From NCBI GenBank assembly GCA_036502925.1, contig DASXXS010000270.1, forward strand, positions 1 through 31,166: DNA of 31,166 nucleotides, written 5' to 3'. Position numbers and translations under genes: made by a program. The stretch is from VAZQ01 sp036502925. GTDB taxonomy: Bacteria > Pseudomonadota > Alphaproteobacteria > Rhizobiales > Xanthobacteraceae. Shown here in pieces: positions 23,358 to 31,166 of the stretch (position 1 is the stretch's first letter; every line of letters begins with the position of its first letter). The notes under the pieces are model-generated. The model did not search any database. It had not been told where the DNA came from and saw nothing but the letters and a program-made list of their open reading frames with translations.

Positions 23358-23365
23358 TCGCCGAC

Positions 23366-23393
23366 GCCAGCCGGCCAGTGCCAGCCGGCCAGT
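23366..23393. repeat. Tandem 14-base repeat next to parS
   Basis: GCCAGCCGGCCAGT occurs twice head to tail. It starts 8 bases beyond the third parS site, in the gap between mnmE and mnmG. No known role; may be slippage or part of the mnmG promoter region. Confidence 0.6.
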
Positions 23394-23443
23394 GGCTGAG
23401 AGCCTCCGGCCGAGCGGTTGCGTATGGCCGCCTGCCGGTGCGC

Positions 23444-24835
23444 TCATTTGCCGATGCAAAAATCCCGGAAGATCACGTCCAGAATGTCTTCGACCCCGAC
23501 GCGCCCGGTCAGCCGTTCCAGCGCGCGGGTCGCCAACCTGATCTGCTCGGCCACCAGCTCCTCGCCGCCCTGCGGCCCCAGCCGCAAGGCGCCGTCCAGG
23601 GCCCTGCCAGCCTCCCACAATGCGACCCGATGGCGCTCGCGCGTCACCAGGGCGGGTTCGGCCGTAAAGAACTGCTCCGCGAACCCGGCCAGGCTCCGTA
23701 CCAGCTCATCGATCCCGGCCCCGGTCATCGCCGATATGGTTAACAAAGGCTTATCGCCCGGTACGCCGGCGGACCTCGACACGAGCTCCTGCGCGGCCCC
23801 CGGCGGGAGCAAATCCGTCTTGTTGAGGATGACCCAGTGTCGCGTGCCGTCCCCAAGGGTCGGCGGCCCCGCCAGCGACACGCCGGCCTGGAGCCCGGCT
23901 GCATCCACGATCCATAGCACCAGGTCGGCGTCTGTGACCGCGTTCCAGGCGCGCCGCACGCCCTCCTCTTCCACCGGATCGGTGGCGTCCCGCAGGCCGG
24001 CAGTATCCCGCAAGGTCACCGGAAAGCCCGCAAGGTCGAGCTGAACCTCGATCACATCGCGCGTTGTGCCGGCATGGGGAGACACGATGGCGGCATCGCG
24101 CCGGGCCAGGCGATTGAGCAGCGTCGATTTGCCCACATTGGGGGGCCCCGCGATGGCGACCGCCAGCCCTTCGCGCAGCCGCTCACCCTGCCCGGCCCCG
24201 GCTTCTCGAATCTCGCTTGCCAGCGGGCGAATGATCTCGAAGGCCCGCGTCGCCAAATCACCCGGCACGTCGCCCTCGTCGGAGAAATCGATCCCTGCCT
24301 CCACCAAGGCCAGCGCCTCGATCAAGCGGCCGCGCCAGGTCTCGGCCCGATTCCCCAACAGGCCTCTGAACTGCCGAAAAGCCTGCCGGCGCTGGGCTTC
24401 GGTATCCGCATTGATCAGATCAGCCAGACCCTCGACCGCGGTCAGGTCAAGGCGGCCATTCTCGAAGGCACGGCGCGTGAACTCGCCGGGCTCCGCCAGG
24501 CGGAATCCGTCCAGCCGGCCGAGCACCGCAAACATCCGCGCCACGATGGCGCGGCCACCATGCACTTGCAGCTCGGCCATGTCTTCGCCGGTCTCGCTGT
24601 TCGGCCCCGGAAACCAGAGCACCAGGGCCTCGTCGATCATCTCCCGATTCAGGGGGTCGCGCAGCCGCGCGAATGTGGCCCGGCGCGGTTCCGGGAGCCG
24701 GCCGAAGGTCGCCATCAGCCCCTGCCGGGCGCCCGGCCCGGAGATCCGGATGACGGCGATTGCGGCCGGCGGCCGGCCCGATGAAAGCGCAAAAATCGTG
24801 TTTCGGTCACGGCTCAAAACGATGGCCTTCAACAT
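23444..24835 (-). CDS. mnmE: tRNA modification GTPase MnmE (TrmE)
   Basis: About 463 residues. Partner of MnmG in U34 modification. The N-terminal tetrahydrofolate-binding domain has NTIFALSSGRPPAAIAVIRIS in parts (IAVIRISGP), LRDPLNREMIDEALVLWFPGP in parts, and AEPGEFTRRAFENGRLDL in parts (GEFTRRAFENG). The inserted G domain shows P-loop GPPNVGKS (about 229-236), AGTTRD, DTAG and NKTD. The C-terminus ends in FCIGK, the conserved CIGK. Start is open: ATG at 24835 has no clear ribosome site, while a TTG six codons later (24817) has GAAGG 8 bases ahead. Upstream extension beyond 24835 is not family-like. Confidence 0.96.
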   Translation of the reverse strand: MLKAIVLSRDRNTIFALSSGRPPAAIAVIRISGPGARQGLMATFGRLPEPRRATFARLRDPLNREMIDEALVLWFPGPNSETGEDMAELQVHGGRAIVARMFAVLGRLDGFRLAEPGEFTRRAFENGRLDLTAVEGLADLINADTEAQRRQAFRQFRGLLGNRAETWRGRLIEALALVEAGIDFSDEGDVPGDLATRAFEIIRPLASEIREAGAGQGERLREGLAVAIAGPPNVGKSTLLNRLARRDAAIVSPHAGTTRDVIEVQLDLAGFPVTLRDTAGLRDATDPVEEEGVRRAWNAVTDADLVLWIVDAAGLQAGVSLAGPPTLGDGTRHWVILNKTDLLPPGAAQELVSRSAGVPGDKPLLTISAMTGAGIDELVRSLAGFAEQFFTAEPALVTRERHRVALWEAGRALDGALRLGPQGGEELVAEQIRLATRALERLTGRVGVEDILDVIFRDFCIGK

Positions 24836-25002
24836 CGGACAGGAAGATTGCGCGGCTCGGAGCCGCCACCCGCTGGTCCAGTGACCCAGTCGGCCATTGG
24901 CGGCTCGCCCTTCGGGCCACCGTTCGCGGATTTCTTTTGGCCGCCCCATGGTGACCCGCTGCTGGTTATCCTAAGTCACGGCAGCACGCGACCGGAAGCC
25001 CG

Positions 25003-27066
25003 ATGTCAGTTCCTCCAGCAGCCCAAGACAGCCGCCACGAGAACCGCCTCGCCCACGAGACCAGTCCCTATTTGCTGCAGCACAAATCCAATCCGGTCGA
25101 TTGGTGGCCGTGGGGGCCCGCCGCCCTGATCGAAGCCAAGCGCAGCCACAAGCCGATCCTGCTCTCGGTCGGCTATGCGGCCTGCCATTGGTGCCACGTC
25201 ATGGCCCATGAAAGCTTCGAGGACGAGGCGACCGCCCGGGTCATGAACGAGCTGTTCGTCAATATCAAAGTCGACCGCGAGGAACGCCCGGACATCGATC
25301 AGATCTACATGTCGGCGCTGCATCTCATGGGCGAGCGCGGCGGCTGGCCGATGACCATGTTCCTCACTCCCGAAGGCGAGCCCTTCTGGGGCGGCACTTA
25401 TTTTCCGCGCACCAGCCAATACGGCCGGCCCGGCTTTGTGGACGTGCTGCGCAACGTGGCGCGCATCTTCCATGAGGAGCCGCAAAGCGTGGAGCAAAAT
25501 CGCGCCGCCCTCATGGCGCGCCTGGCGGAGGACGCGCGACCCAAGGGCCGCGTGACCATCGGGAGGCCGGAGCTCGATCGCGCCGCCGCGCAGATCGCCG
25601 GCATGATCGATCCGGTCGATGGCGGCTTGCGCGGCGCACCGAAATTCCCCCAGGCCATGCTCCTGGAATTTCTCTGGCGGGCCGGCCAGCGCACCGGCGA
25701 GCAGCGCTACTTCGCGGCCGTCGAGCTGACGCTCGAGCGCATCTGCCAGGGCGGCATCTACGATCATCTGGGCGGCGGCTTCTCGCGCTATTCGGTCGAC
25801 GAGCGCTGGCTGGTCCCGCACTTTGAAAAGATGCTCTACGACAATGCACTTTTGCTCGAGCTCTTGGCCCTCGCGCATCGGCGCTCGGGGCGCGAACTGT
25901 TCCGCACCCGCGCGCGCGAAACCGTGGACTGGCTCAGGCGCGAGATGACCACGGAAGGCGGCGCCTTCAGCGCTTCGCTCGATGCCGATTCGGAGGGTGA
26001 GGAGGGGAAGTTCTATGTCTGGTCGCTGGCCGAGATCGAGGACGTGCTCGGCCCGGAGGATGCCGGATTCTTTGCCGCACGCTATGACGTGACCCCCGAA
26101 GGCAATTTCGAAGGCCATAACATCCTCAATCGCCTCAGAGACCCGCCGCGCAGCATGGCGGACGAGGAGAGGCTGGCGCCGCTGCGCCAAAAACTGCTTT
26201 CGGCGCGCGGCCGCCGTGTCCGGCCCGGCCTCGACGACAAGATTCTTGCCGATTGGAACGGCCTGATGATCGCGGCCCTGGTCAATGCCGGCCTCGCGCT
26301 CGATGAGCCGTCATGGCTTCAGATCGCCGCCCGCGCCTTCCTGTTCGTTGACAGCAAGCTTGGCCGCGGCGACCGTCTTGGTCATTCATGGCGTGACGGG
26401 CGCTTGCTGTTCCCGGGTCTGGCTTCGGACCACGCCGCCATGATCCGGGCCGCGCTCGCGCTGCACGAGGCGACCGGGGAGGCCGGCTATCTGGAGCGCG
26501 CGCTCGACTGGCAGGCCGGGCTCGACCGCCGTTACGCCAATCCCGCGACCGGGGGCTATTTTCTCACCGCCAGCGACGCCGAAGGATTGGTGGTGCGTCC
26601 CAATTCCACCGCCGATGAAGCCACCCCCAACCCGAATGCGGTCGCGGCAGAGAATCTGGTCCGGCTTGCTTTCTTCACCGGCCGCGACGCCTGGCGGGCG
26701 CAGGCCGACAAATTGTTCGCGGGGCTGTTGCCGATCGCGAACGAGAATCTCTTCATGCATGTCGCGCTTCTCAATGCTCTCGATCTGCGCCTGCGCGCCG
26801 CCGAGATCGTGGTGGCGGGATCGGGTCCGCAGGCCGGCGATCTGCTCGCAGCCGCGCTGAAGACCTCGTTCCTCGACCGCGTCGTGCTGCGCGCCCCCAC
26901 GGCCAAAGCGCTGCCGGACTGGCATCCGGCACAGGAGAAGATCAGCACCGTGTCGGGGGTCGCGGCCTTCGTCTGCGTGGAAGAGACCTGCTCGTTGCCG
27001 GTCGCGAGCAGCGAGCAGCTTGCGCACACGCTCGCGGCGATGCGGCCCGCCGGCGCGGTCAAATAG
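25003..27066 (+). CDS. DUF255 thioredoxin-domain protein (YyaL/SSP411 family)
   Basis: 687 residues, normal for the family. The N-terminal thioredoxin-like domain includes HETSPYLLQHKSNPVDWWPWG in parts (SPYLLQHKSNPVDW), then ACHWCHVM with the CxxC pair at C61 and C64, and VKVDREERPDID-like VKVDREERPD. A long alpha/alpha-barrel, similar to glucosidase or epimerase folds, follows with GGWPMTMFLTP, GGIYDHLGGGFSRYSVD in parts, HFEKMLYDNALL, ADWNGLMI and PNPNAVAAENL. Function is unknown for the whole family; mammalian SSP411 is a relative. No signal peptide. It runs against the surrounding genes and ends only 6 bases from the end of rho, so there is no space for a terminator between them. Confidence 0.93.
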   Translation: MSVPPAAQDSRHENRLAHETSPYLLQHKSNPVDWWPWGPAALIEAKRSHKPILLSVGYAACHWCHVMAHESFEDEATARVMNELFVNIKVDREERPDIDQIYMSALHLMGERGGWPMTMFLTPEGEPFWGGTYFPRTSQYGRPGFVDVLRNVARIFHEEPQSVEQNRAALMARLAEDARPKGRVTIGRPELDRAAAQIAGMIDPVDGGLRGAPKFPQAMLLEFLWRAGQRTGEQRYFAAVELTLERICQGGIYDHLGGGFSRYSVDERWLVPHFEKMLYDNALLLELLALAHRRSGRELFRTRARETVDWLRREMTTEGGAFSASLDADSEGEEGKFYVWSLAEIEDVLGPEDAGFFAARYDVTPEGNFEGHNILNRLRDPPRSMADEERLAPLRQKLLSARGRRVRPGLDDKILADWNGLMIAALVNAGLALDEPSWLQIAARAFLFVDSKLGRGDRLGHSWRDGRLLFPGLASDHAAMIRAALALHEATGEAGYLERALDWQAGLDRRYANPATGGYFLTASDAEGLVVRPNSTADEATPNPNAVAAENLVRLAFFTGRDAWRAQADKLFAGLLPIANENLFMHVALLNALDLRLRAAEIVVAGSGPQAGDLLAAALKTSFLDRVVLRAPTAKALPDWHPAQEKISTVSGVAAFVCVEETCSLPVASSEQLAHTLAAMRPAGAVK

Positions 27067-27072
27067 CCGGGC

Positions 27073-28338
27073 TTACGTATTCATCGACTCGAAGAACTCG
27101 CCGTTGCGCTTGGTGTTGCGCAGCTTGTCGAGCAGGAAGTCGATCGCATCCATGGTGCCCAGGGGATTGAGGATGCGGCGCAGCACGTACATCTTCTTGA
27201 GCTGGTCGGGCGAGGTGAGCAGCTCTTCCTTGCGGGTACCCGAGCGGGTGATGTCGATCGCCGGGAACGTGCGCTTGTCGGCCACCTTGCGGTCGAGAAT
27301 GATTTCCGAATTGCCGGTACCCTTGAACTCTTCGAAGATCACCTCATCCATGCGGCTGCCGGTATCGATCAGCGCGGTGGCGATGATGGTGAGTGAGCCG
27401 CCCTCCTCGATATTGCGCGCGGCGCCGAAAAAGCGCTTCGGACGCTGCAGCGCATTGGCGTCGACGCCGCCGGTCAGCACCTTGCCGGAGGACGGCACCA
27501 CCGTGTTGTAGGCGCGCCCGAGGCGGGTGATCGAATCGAGCAGGATGACCACGTCGCGGCCGTGCTCGACCAGGCGCTTGGCCTTTTCGATCACCATCTC
27601 GGCCACCTGCACGTGGCGCGCCGCCGGCTCGTCGAAGGTCGACGAGACCACCTCGCCTTTCACCGAGCGTTGCATGTCGGTGACTTCCTCCGGACGCTCG
27701 TCGATCAGCAGCACGATCAGATAGCATTCCGGATGATTGGCGGTGATCGAATGGGCGATGTTCTGCAAGAGCACGGTCTTGCCGGTGCGCGGCGGCGACA
27801 CGATCAGGGCACGCTGGCCCTTGCCGATGGGCGAGACGATATCGATGACGCGGGCCGACAGATCCTTGGAGGTCGGATTGTCGTGCTCCATGTTCAGCCG
27901 TTCGTCCGGATAGAGCGGCGTCAGGTTGTCGAAATTGACCTTATGACGCGCCTTCTCGGGGTCCTCGAAATTGATCGTGTTGACCTTGAGCAGCGCGAAG
28001 TAACGCTCGCCTTCCTTGGGGCTGCGGATGTGGCCGTCGAGGGTGTCGCCGGTGCGCAGCCCGAAGCGGCGGATTTGCGAAGGCGAAACGTAGATGTCGT
28101 CGGGGCCGGGCAGATAGTTCGCTTCCGGCGAGCGCAGAAAGCCGAAGCCGTCGGAGAGCACCTCCACCACGCCTTCGCCGACAATATCGGTCTCGCGCAT
28201 GGAGAGTTGCTTGAGGATGCCGAACATCAGCTCCTGCTTGCGCATGGTGCTGGCATTTTCGACCTCGAGCTCCTCTGCAAAGGAGACGAGCTCGGCCGGA
28301 GTCTTGGCCTTGAGGTCCTGGAGTTTCATTTCCCGCAT
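27073..28338 (-). CDS. rho: Transcription termination factor Rho
   Basis: 421 residues, standard length. RNA-dependent ATPase hexamer that ends transcription. N-terminal helical part with LQDLKAKTPAELVSFAEELE in parts (KTPAELVSFAEEL); a cold-shock-type RNA domain with EVLSDGFGFLRS (59-70) and DDIYVSPSQIRRFGLRTGD; Walker A SPPRTGKT (181-188); VLLIDERPEEV; and DSITRLGRAYN, the Q-loop/R-loop surroundings. I start at the ATG at 28338 (MREMKLQDLK), since AGGA lies 8-9 bases ahead. The frame is open for 71 codons more upstream, but that stretch is C-rich leader and not Rho-like. Confidence 0.97.
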   Translation of the reverse strand: MREMKLQDLKAKTPAELVSFAEELEVENASTMRKQELMFGILKQLSMRETDIVGEGVVEVLSDGFGFLRSPEANYLPGPDDIYVSPSQIRRFGLRTGDTLDGHIRSPKEGERYFALLKVNTINFEDPEKARHKVNFDNLTPLYPDERLNMEHDNPTSKDLSARVIDIVSPIGKGQRALIVSPPRTGKTVLLQNIAHSITANHPECYLIVLLIDERPEEVTDMQRSVKGEVVSSTFDEPAARHVQVAEMVIEKAKRLVEHGRDVVILLDSITRLGRAYNTVVPSSGKVLTGGVDANALQRPKRFFGAARNIEEGGSLTIIATALIDTGSRMDEVIFEEFKGTGNSEIILDRKVADKRTFPAIDITRSGTRKEELLTSPDQLKKMYVLRRILNPLGTMDAIDFLLDKLRNTKRNGEFFESMNT

Positions 28339-28522
28339 GCGGGTTAGTCCTGTGGGGATGACCGGCGACGATGGCAGCAAAGGCAATGGCTGGTCGTGGC
28401 GCGGAGGGGGGAGATCGCAGATTCTTAGGGAGGCGTCAGGCCATCTGGCCCGATGCAGAGGCAGGTCCCACCACACGGACCGGCACTCGGTTGCATCTGC
28501 CTGCGTTCGGGGAGATAGGCGT

Positions 28523-28551
28523 AACATATGAAAAGAATGCTCATCGCGCAA
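28523..28551 (-). promoter_or_regulatory. Likely sigma-70 promoter of rho
   Basis: On the minus strand, TTGCGC (28551-28546) and TATGTT (28528-28523) are separated by exactly 17 bases. This would give a leader of about 175-180 bases that is pyrimidine-rich (CTATCTCCCCGAAC, GATCTCCCCCCTCCGCG), fitting Rho autoregulation as known for E. coli rho. Both hexamers match consensus at four of six positions, so moderate confidence. Confidence 0.45.
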
Positions 28552-28591
28552 GGGTCTGGGTGGCCACCGGTGTTTTTACGGCGGTCTTTAT

Positions 28592-29020
28592 TTAGAACGG
28601 CTTGACCACCGCCAGGATCACGATGCCGACCATCAGGACGGCCGGTATCTCATTGATGATCCTGTAAAATCTCTGGGAATTCCGGTTCCGGTCGGCCCCA
28701 AAGTCGCGTACCCAACGCGCCAGCAATCCGTGGATTCCCGAGAGGATCAATACCAGCACGATCTTGGCCTGCAGCCAGGGTGCTGCGTACCAGCCGCCCT
28801 CGTAGGCCAGCCCCAGGCCGAACAGCCAAGCCGCGATCATGGCCGGATTGATGATCGCCCGCAGCAGCCGGCGCTCCATCACCTTGAAGGTCTCCGACTG
28901 CTTGGAGCCTGGCTTCGCCTCGCAGTGATAGACGAACAACCGCGGCAGATAGAGCATCCCGGCCATCCAGGCGATGACCGCAATGATGTGTAGAGCCTTG
29001 AGCCAGTCGTACCAGACCAT
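28592..29020 (-). CDS. hemJ: HemJ-type protoporphyrinogen IX oxidase (UPF0093)
   Basis: 142 residues with four membrane helices (about 6-24, 55-73, 82-101, 122-140). HemJ oxidises protoporphyrinogen IX to protoporphyrin IX in the inner membrane, the penultimate haem step, in bacteria that lack HemG and HemY. Family marks: LKALHIIAVIAWMAGMLYLPRLFVYH in parts (KALHIIAVIAWMAGM, YLPRLFVYH), FKVMERRLLRAIINPAM in parts (MERRLLRAIINPAM) and WLQAKIVLVL. His11 and Lys86 match the conserved His and Lys positions described for the family, by my alignment. Next to hemE (32-base gap), same strand, so probably a haem operon. Confidence 0.93.
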   Translation of the reverse strand: MVWYDWLKALHIIAVIAWMAGMLYLPRLFVYHCEAKPGSKQSETFKVMERRLLRAIINPAMIAAWLFGLGLAYEGGWYAAPWLQAKIVLVLILSGIHGLLARWVRDFGADRNRNSQRFYRIINEIPAVLMVGIVILAVVKPF

Positions 29021-29052
29021 CGGGATTCACACGTTGACTCTGTACGTCCACT

Positions 29053-30078
29053 TCACTTGCCGCGGATGCGCTTTAGCATGGCCTCGACATGGGCAATCGG
29101 CGTTTCCGGCACGATACCGTGCCCAAGATTGAAGGTGAACGGACGGCTGCCGAAGCCTTTCAGTACCGCATCGACGGCGCGGTCGAGACTCGGACCGCCC
29201 GCTACCAGCACCAGGGGATCGAGATTCCCCTGCACCGCCACGCGGCTCTGCACGCGATCACGCACAAAGCCACGATCGACGCTCCAGTCCACGCCGACCG
29301 CATTGACCGGGACTTCTGTGACGTAGCGTTCGAGCAAGGTGCCGGCGCCGCGCGGAAAGCCGATGACCTTAGCGCCCGGTATCTGCGCCCGCACCTTGGC
29401 GACGATCGCCTGCGTCGGCTCGATACACCAGCGGGCGAATTCCTCGGGCGGCAACACACCGGCCCAGGTATCGAAAATCTGCACCGCATCGGCGCCGGCC
29501 TGCAATTGCCGAACCAGATAGGCCGCGGACGCCTCCACCAGAATATCCATCAGCACCGCAAACGCCGCCGGTTCCCGATAGGCAAACAGGCGCGCCGGCG
29601 CCTGGTCGGCAGTTCCCTGACCGGCGATCATGTAGCTCGCCACTGTCCAGGGCGCGCCGCAGAAGCCCAGCAGAGCCGTACCGGCATCGAGCTTGGCGCG
29701 AACCGATCGGACCGTCTCGTAGATCGGCGCCAGCACGTTCTGGTCGACTGCGGCAGCAAGGCGCTTGATGCCTTCGGGTCCGTCGAGCGGCTCCAGCCGC
29801 GGTCCTTCGCCGGCGGCAAAGCGCACCGACTGGCCGAGCGCATGCGGGATGACCAGGATATCCGAGAACAGGATTGCAGCATCGAACCCGAACCGGCGTA
29901 TCGGCTGCAGCGTCACCTCGACCGCATATTCCGGTGTGAAGATGAGATTGAGGAAGTCGCCGGCCTTTGCGCGCAGCGCCCGATATTCCGGCAGATACCG
30001 CCCGGCTTGCCGCATCAGCCAGACCGGCGGCGGGCTCTGTGCGACGCCATCAAGCACCTTGAGAAACGATTTGTTCAC
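29053..30078 (-). CDS. hemE: Uroporphyrinogen decarboxylase
   Basis: 341 residues. Converts uroporphyrinogen III to coproporphyrinogen III in the cytosol. WLMRQAGRYLPEYR (20-33) is the substrate-binding signature with Arg23 and Arg27; Asp73 in LFSDILVIPHALG is the key catalytic Asp. GFCGAPWTVASYMI, DTWAGVLPPEEF, GFPRGAGTLL and FNLGHGIVPETP are all conserved. The start is a GTG at 30078: the family N-terminus (NKSFLKVLDG) begins there and no ATG is near. The start codon lies inside a DnaA-box-like TTGTTCACA on the other strand, at the edge of the presumed origin. Confidence 0.97.
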   Translation of the reverse strand: MNKSFLKVLDGVAQSPPPVWLMRQAGRYLPEYRALRAKAGDFLNLIFTPEYAVEVTLQPIRRFGFDAAILFSDILVIPHALGQSVRFAAGEGPRLEPLDGPEGIKRLAAAVDQNVLAPIYETVRSVRAKLDAGTALLGFCGAPWTVASYMIAGQGTADQAPARLFAYREPAAFAVLMDILVEASAAYLVRQLQAGADAVQIFDTWAGVLPPEEFARWCIEPTQAIVAKVRAQIPGAKVIGFPRGAGTLLERYVTEVPVNAVGVDWSVDRGFVRDRVQSRVAVQGNLDPLVLVAGGPSLDRAVDAVLKGFGSRPFTFNLGHGIVPETPIAHVEAMLKRIRGK

Positions 30079-30458
30079 AGCGCCTCCATGGGACGATCTT
30101 CCCTTCTAAAAGACAGATCGAGTCTTCTTGTTACGATTCTTAGGCGGTGGATTGGACTCATGCATTTTGATCCACAGGCCGTCCACGCACCGCCCACAAG
30201 CGCGTCTTGCGGGAGACCTCCGTACCAGGCGCCCGGGCCGGCCGATTCGAGTGCGGGTTTGCGAACATTCCGGCTCGGGCCTCGTCATGGAGCCCACAGG
30301 CAATTCACATATCACCACTGTCCTCGAGATCGGCTCGCGCTCGCGTGCCCCTGGCAGCTTTGGGGAAAGTCTGCATATCATCGGCCCCGAAGAGCTCGCC
30401 ACGGGGCTTGCGGCTCGGCATCCTCCCCAGGCTTTCACAGGTTGTCCCGGCGTAACAC
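30079..30458. other. oriC: Candidate chromosomal replication origin (oriC)
   Basis: The only gene-free stretch above 300 bases, between divergent hemE and the DUF299/PPSR gene. This is the same setting as the Caulobacter origin, which lies between hemE and RP001 (a DUF299 homologue); rhizobial origins have also been placed by hemE. It holds TGATCCACA (30168-30176), three GANTC sites within 40 bases (30120, 30135, 30155) and a fourth at 30244. A DnaA-like TTGTTCACA lies at its left edge (30071). The left 100 bases are the least GC-rich. I saw no perfect CtrA box. parAB and parS nearby support it. Context is known; the assignment is inferred. Confidence 0.65.
30168..30176 (+). promoter_or_regulatory. 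DnaA box (TGATCCACA)
   Basis: TGATCCACA matches the G-box form of DnaA site described in the Caulobacter origin, one change from TTATCCACA. It lies 8 bases after the GANTC cluster. Confidence 0.6.

Positions 30459-31166
<708 letters not shown>

Noticed and set aside
23236..23358. Longer MnmG N-terminus starting in the parS site
   Set aside because: The added residues (MFHVKR, VSRET) are what parS encodes by chance; a good ribosome site precedes the ATG at 23235.
23740..23754. CtrA-like TTAA-N7-TTAT
   Set aside because: Imperfect and inside the mnmE coding region, far from any promoter.

Overview
This window is a gene-dense, high-GC stretch of the chromosome of an alphaproteobacterium, most likely of the order Hyphomicrobiales (Bradyrhizobium/Rhodopseudomonas/Xanthobacteraceae side). 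Three things support this: the housekeeping gene order (rho, mnmE, mnmG, rsmG, parA, parB beside hemE), a CenR-type response regulator, and several intergenic palindromes that resemble repeats I recall from Bradyrhizobium-like genomes. I saw no tRNA or rRNA gene, insertion sequence, phage gene or CRISPR array.

Layout. 1-302: 5' part of a UbiH-type FAD hydroxylase (-). 457-2762: acyl-CoA thioesterase II and an exported TPR protein (+). 3021-3359: a PII protein with no ammonium transporter beside it. 3481-3620: a perfect CtrA-type box and a palindromic repeat, ahead of a DapC-like aminotransferase, ftsK, lolA and xthA (all +). 9286-11522: two convergent genes for exported ClpP-fold-like proteins of unknown job. 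11583-12746: cenR and a cyclic-nucleotide-binding-domain gene (-). 12864-14255: a YkuD L,D-transpeptidase (+) and a YggS/PLPHP protein (-). 14379-18634: leuS, lptE, holA (+). 18816-24835: mnmE, mnmG, rsmG, parA, parB, all on the minus strand. 25003-27066: a DUF255 thioredoxin-like protein (+). 27073-30078: hemE, hemJ, rho (-). 30459-end: 5' part of the PEP synthase regulatory protein gene (+).

The most informative part is the right end. The only gap over 300 bases (30079-30458) lies between divergent hemE and the DUF299/PPSR gene. That is the same gene context as the Caulobacter chromosomal origin, where RP001 is the DUF299 homologue. The gap carries a TGATCCACA DnaA box and a tight cluster of GANTC sites. 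Three parS sites (one perfect, two 15/16) lie 7-9 kb away in and next to rsmG and mnmG, with parAB alongside. I therefore read the window as the left flank of oriC with its partitioning centromere.

The genes mostly serve chromosome replication and segregation (holA, parAB, parS, ftsK), cell-cycle and envelope control (cenR, CtrA box, lolA, lptE, L,D-transpeptidase), translation and tRNA modification (leuS, mnmE, mnmG, rsmG), haem synthesis (hemE, hemJ) and transcription termination (rho). The less understood parts are the ClpP-like pair, the lone PII gene, and a three-armed hairpin region between holA and parB. I found no clear, wholly new multi-gene system; the candidates for follow-up are listed as findings.
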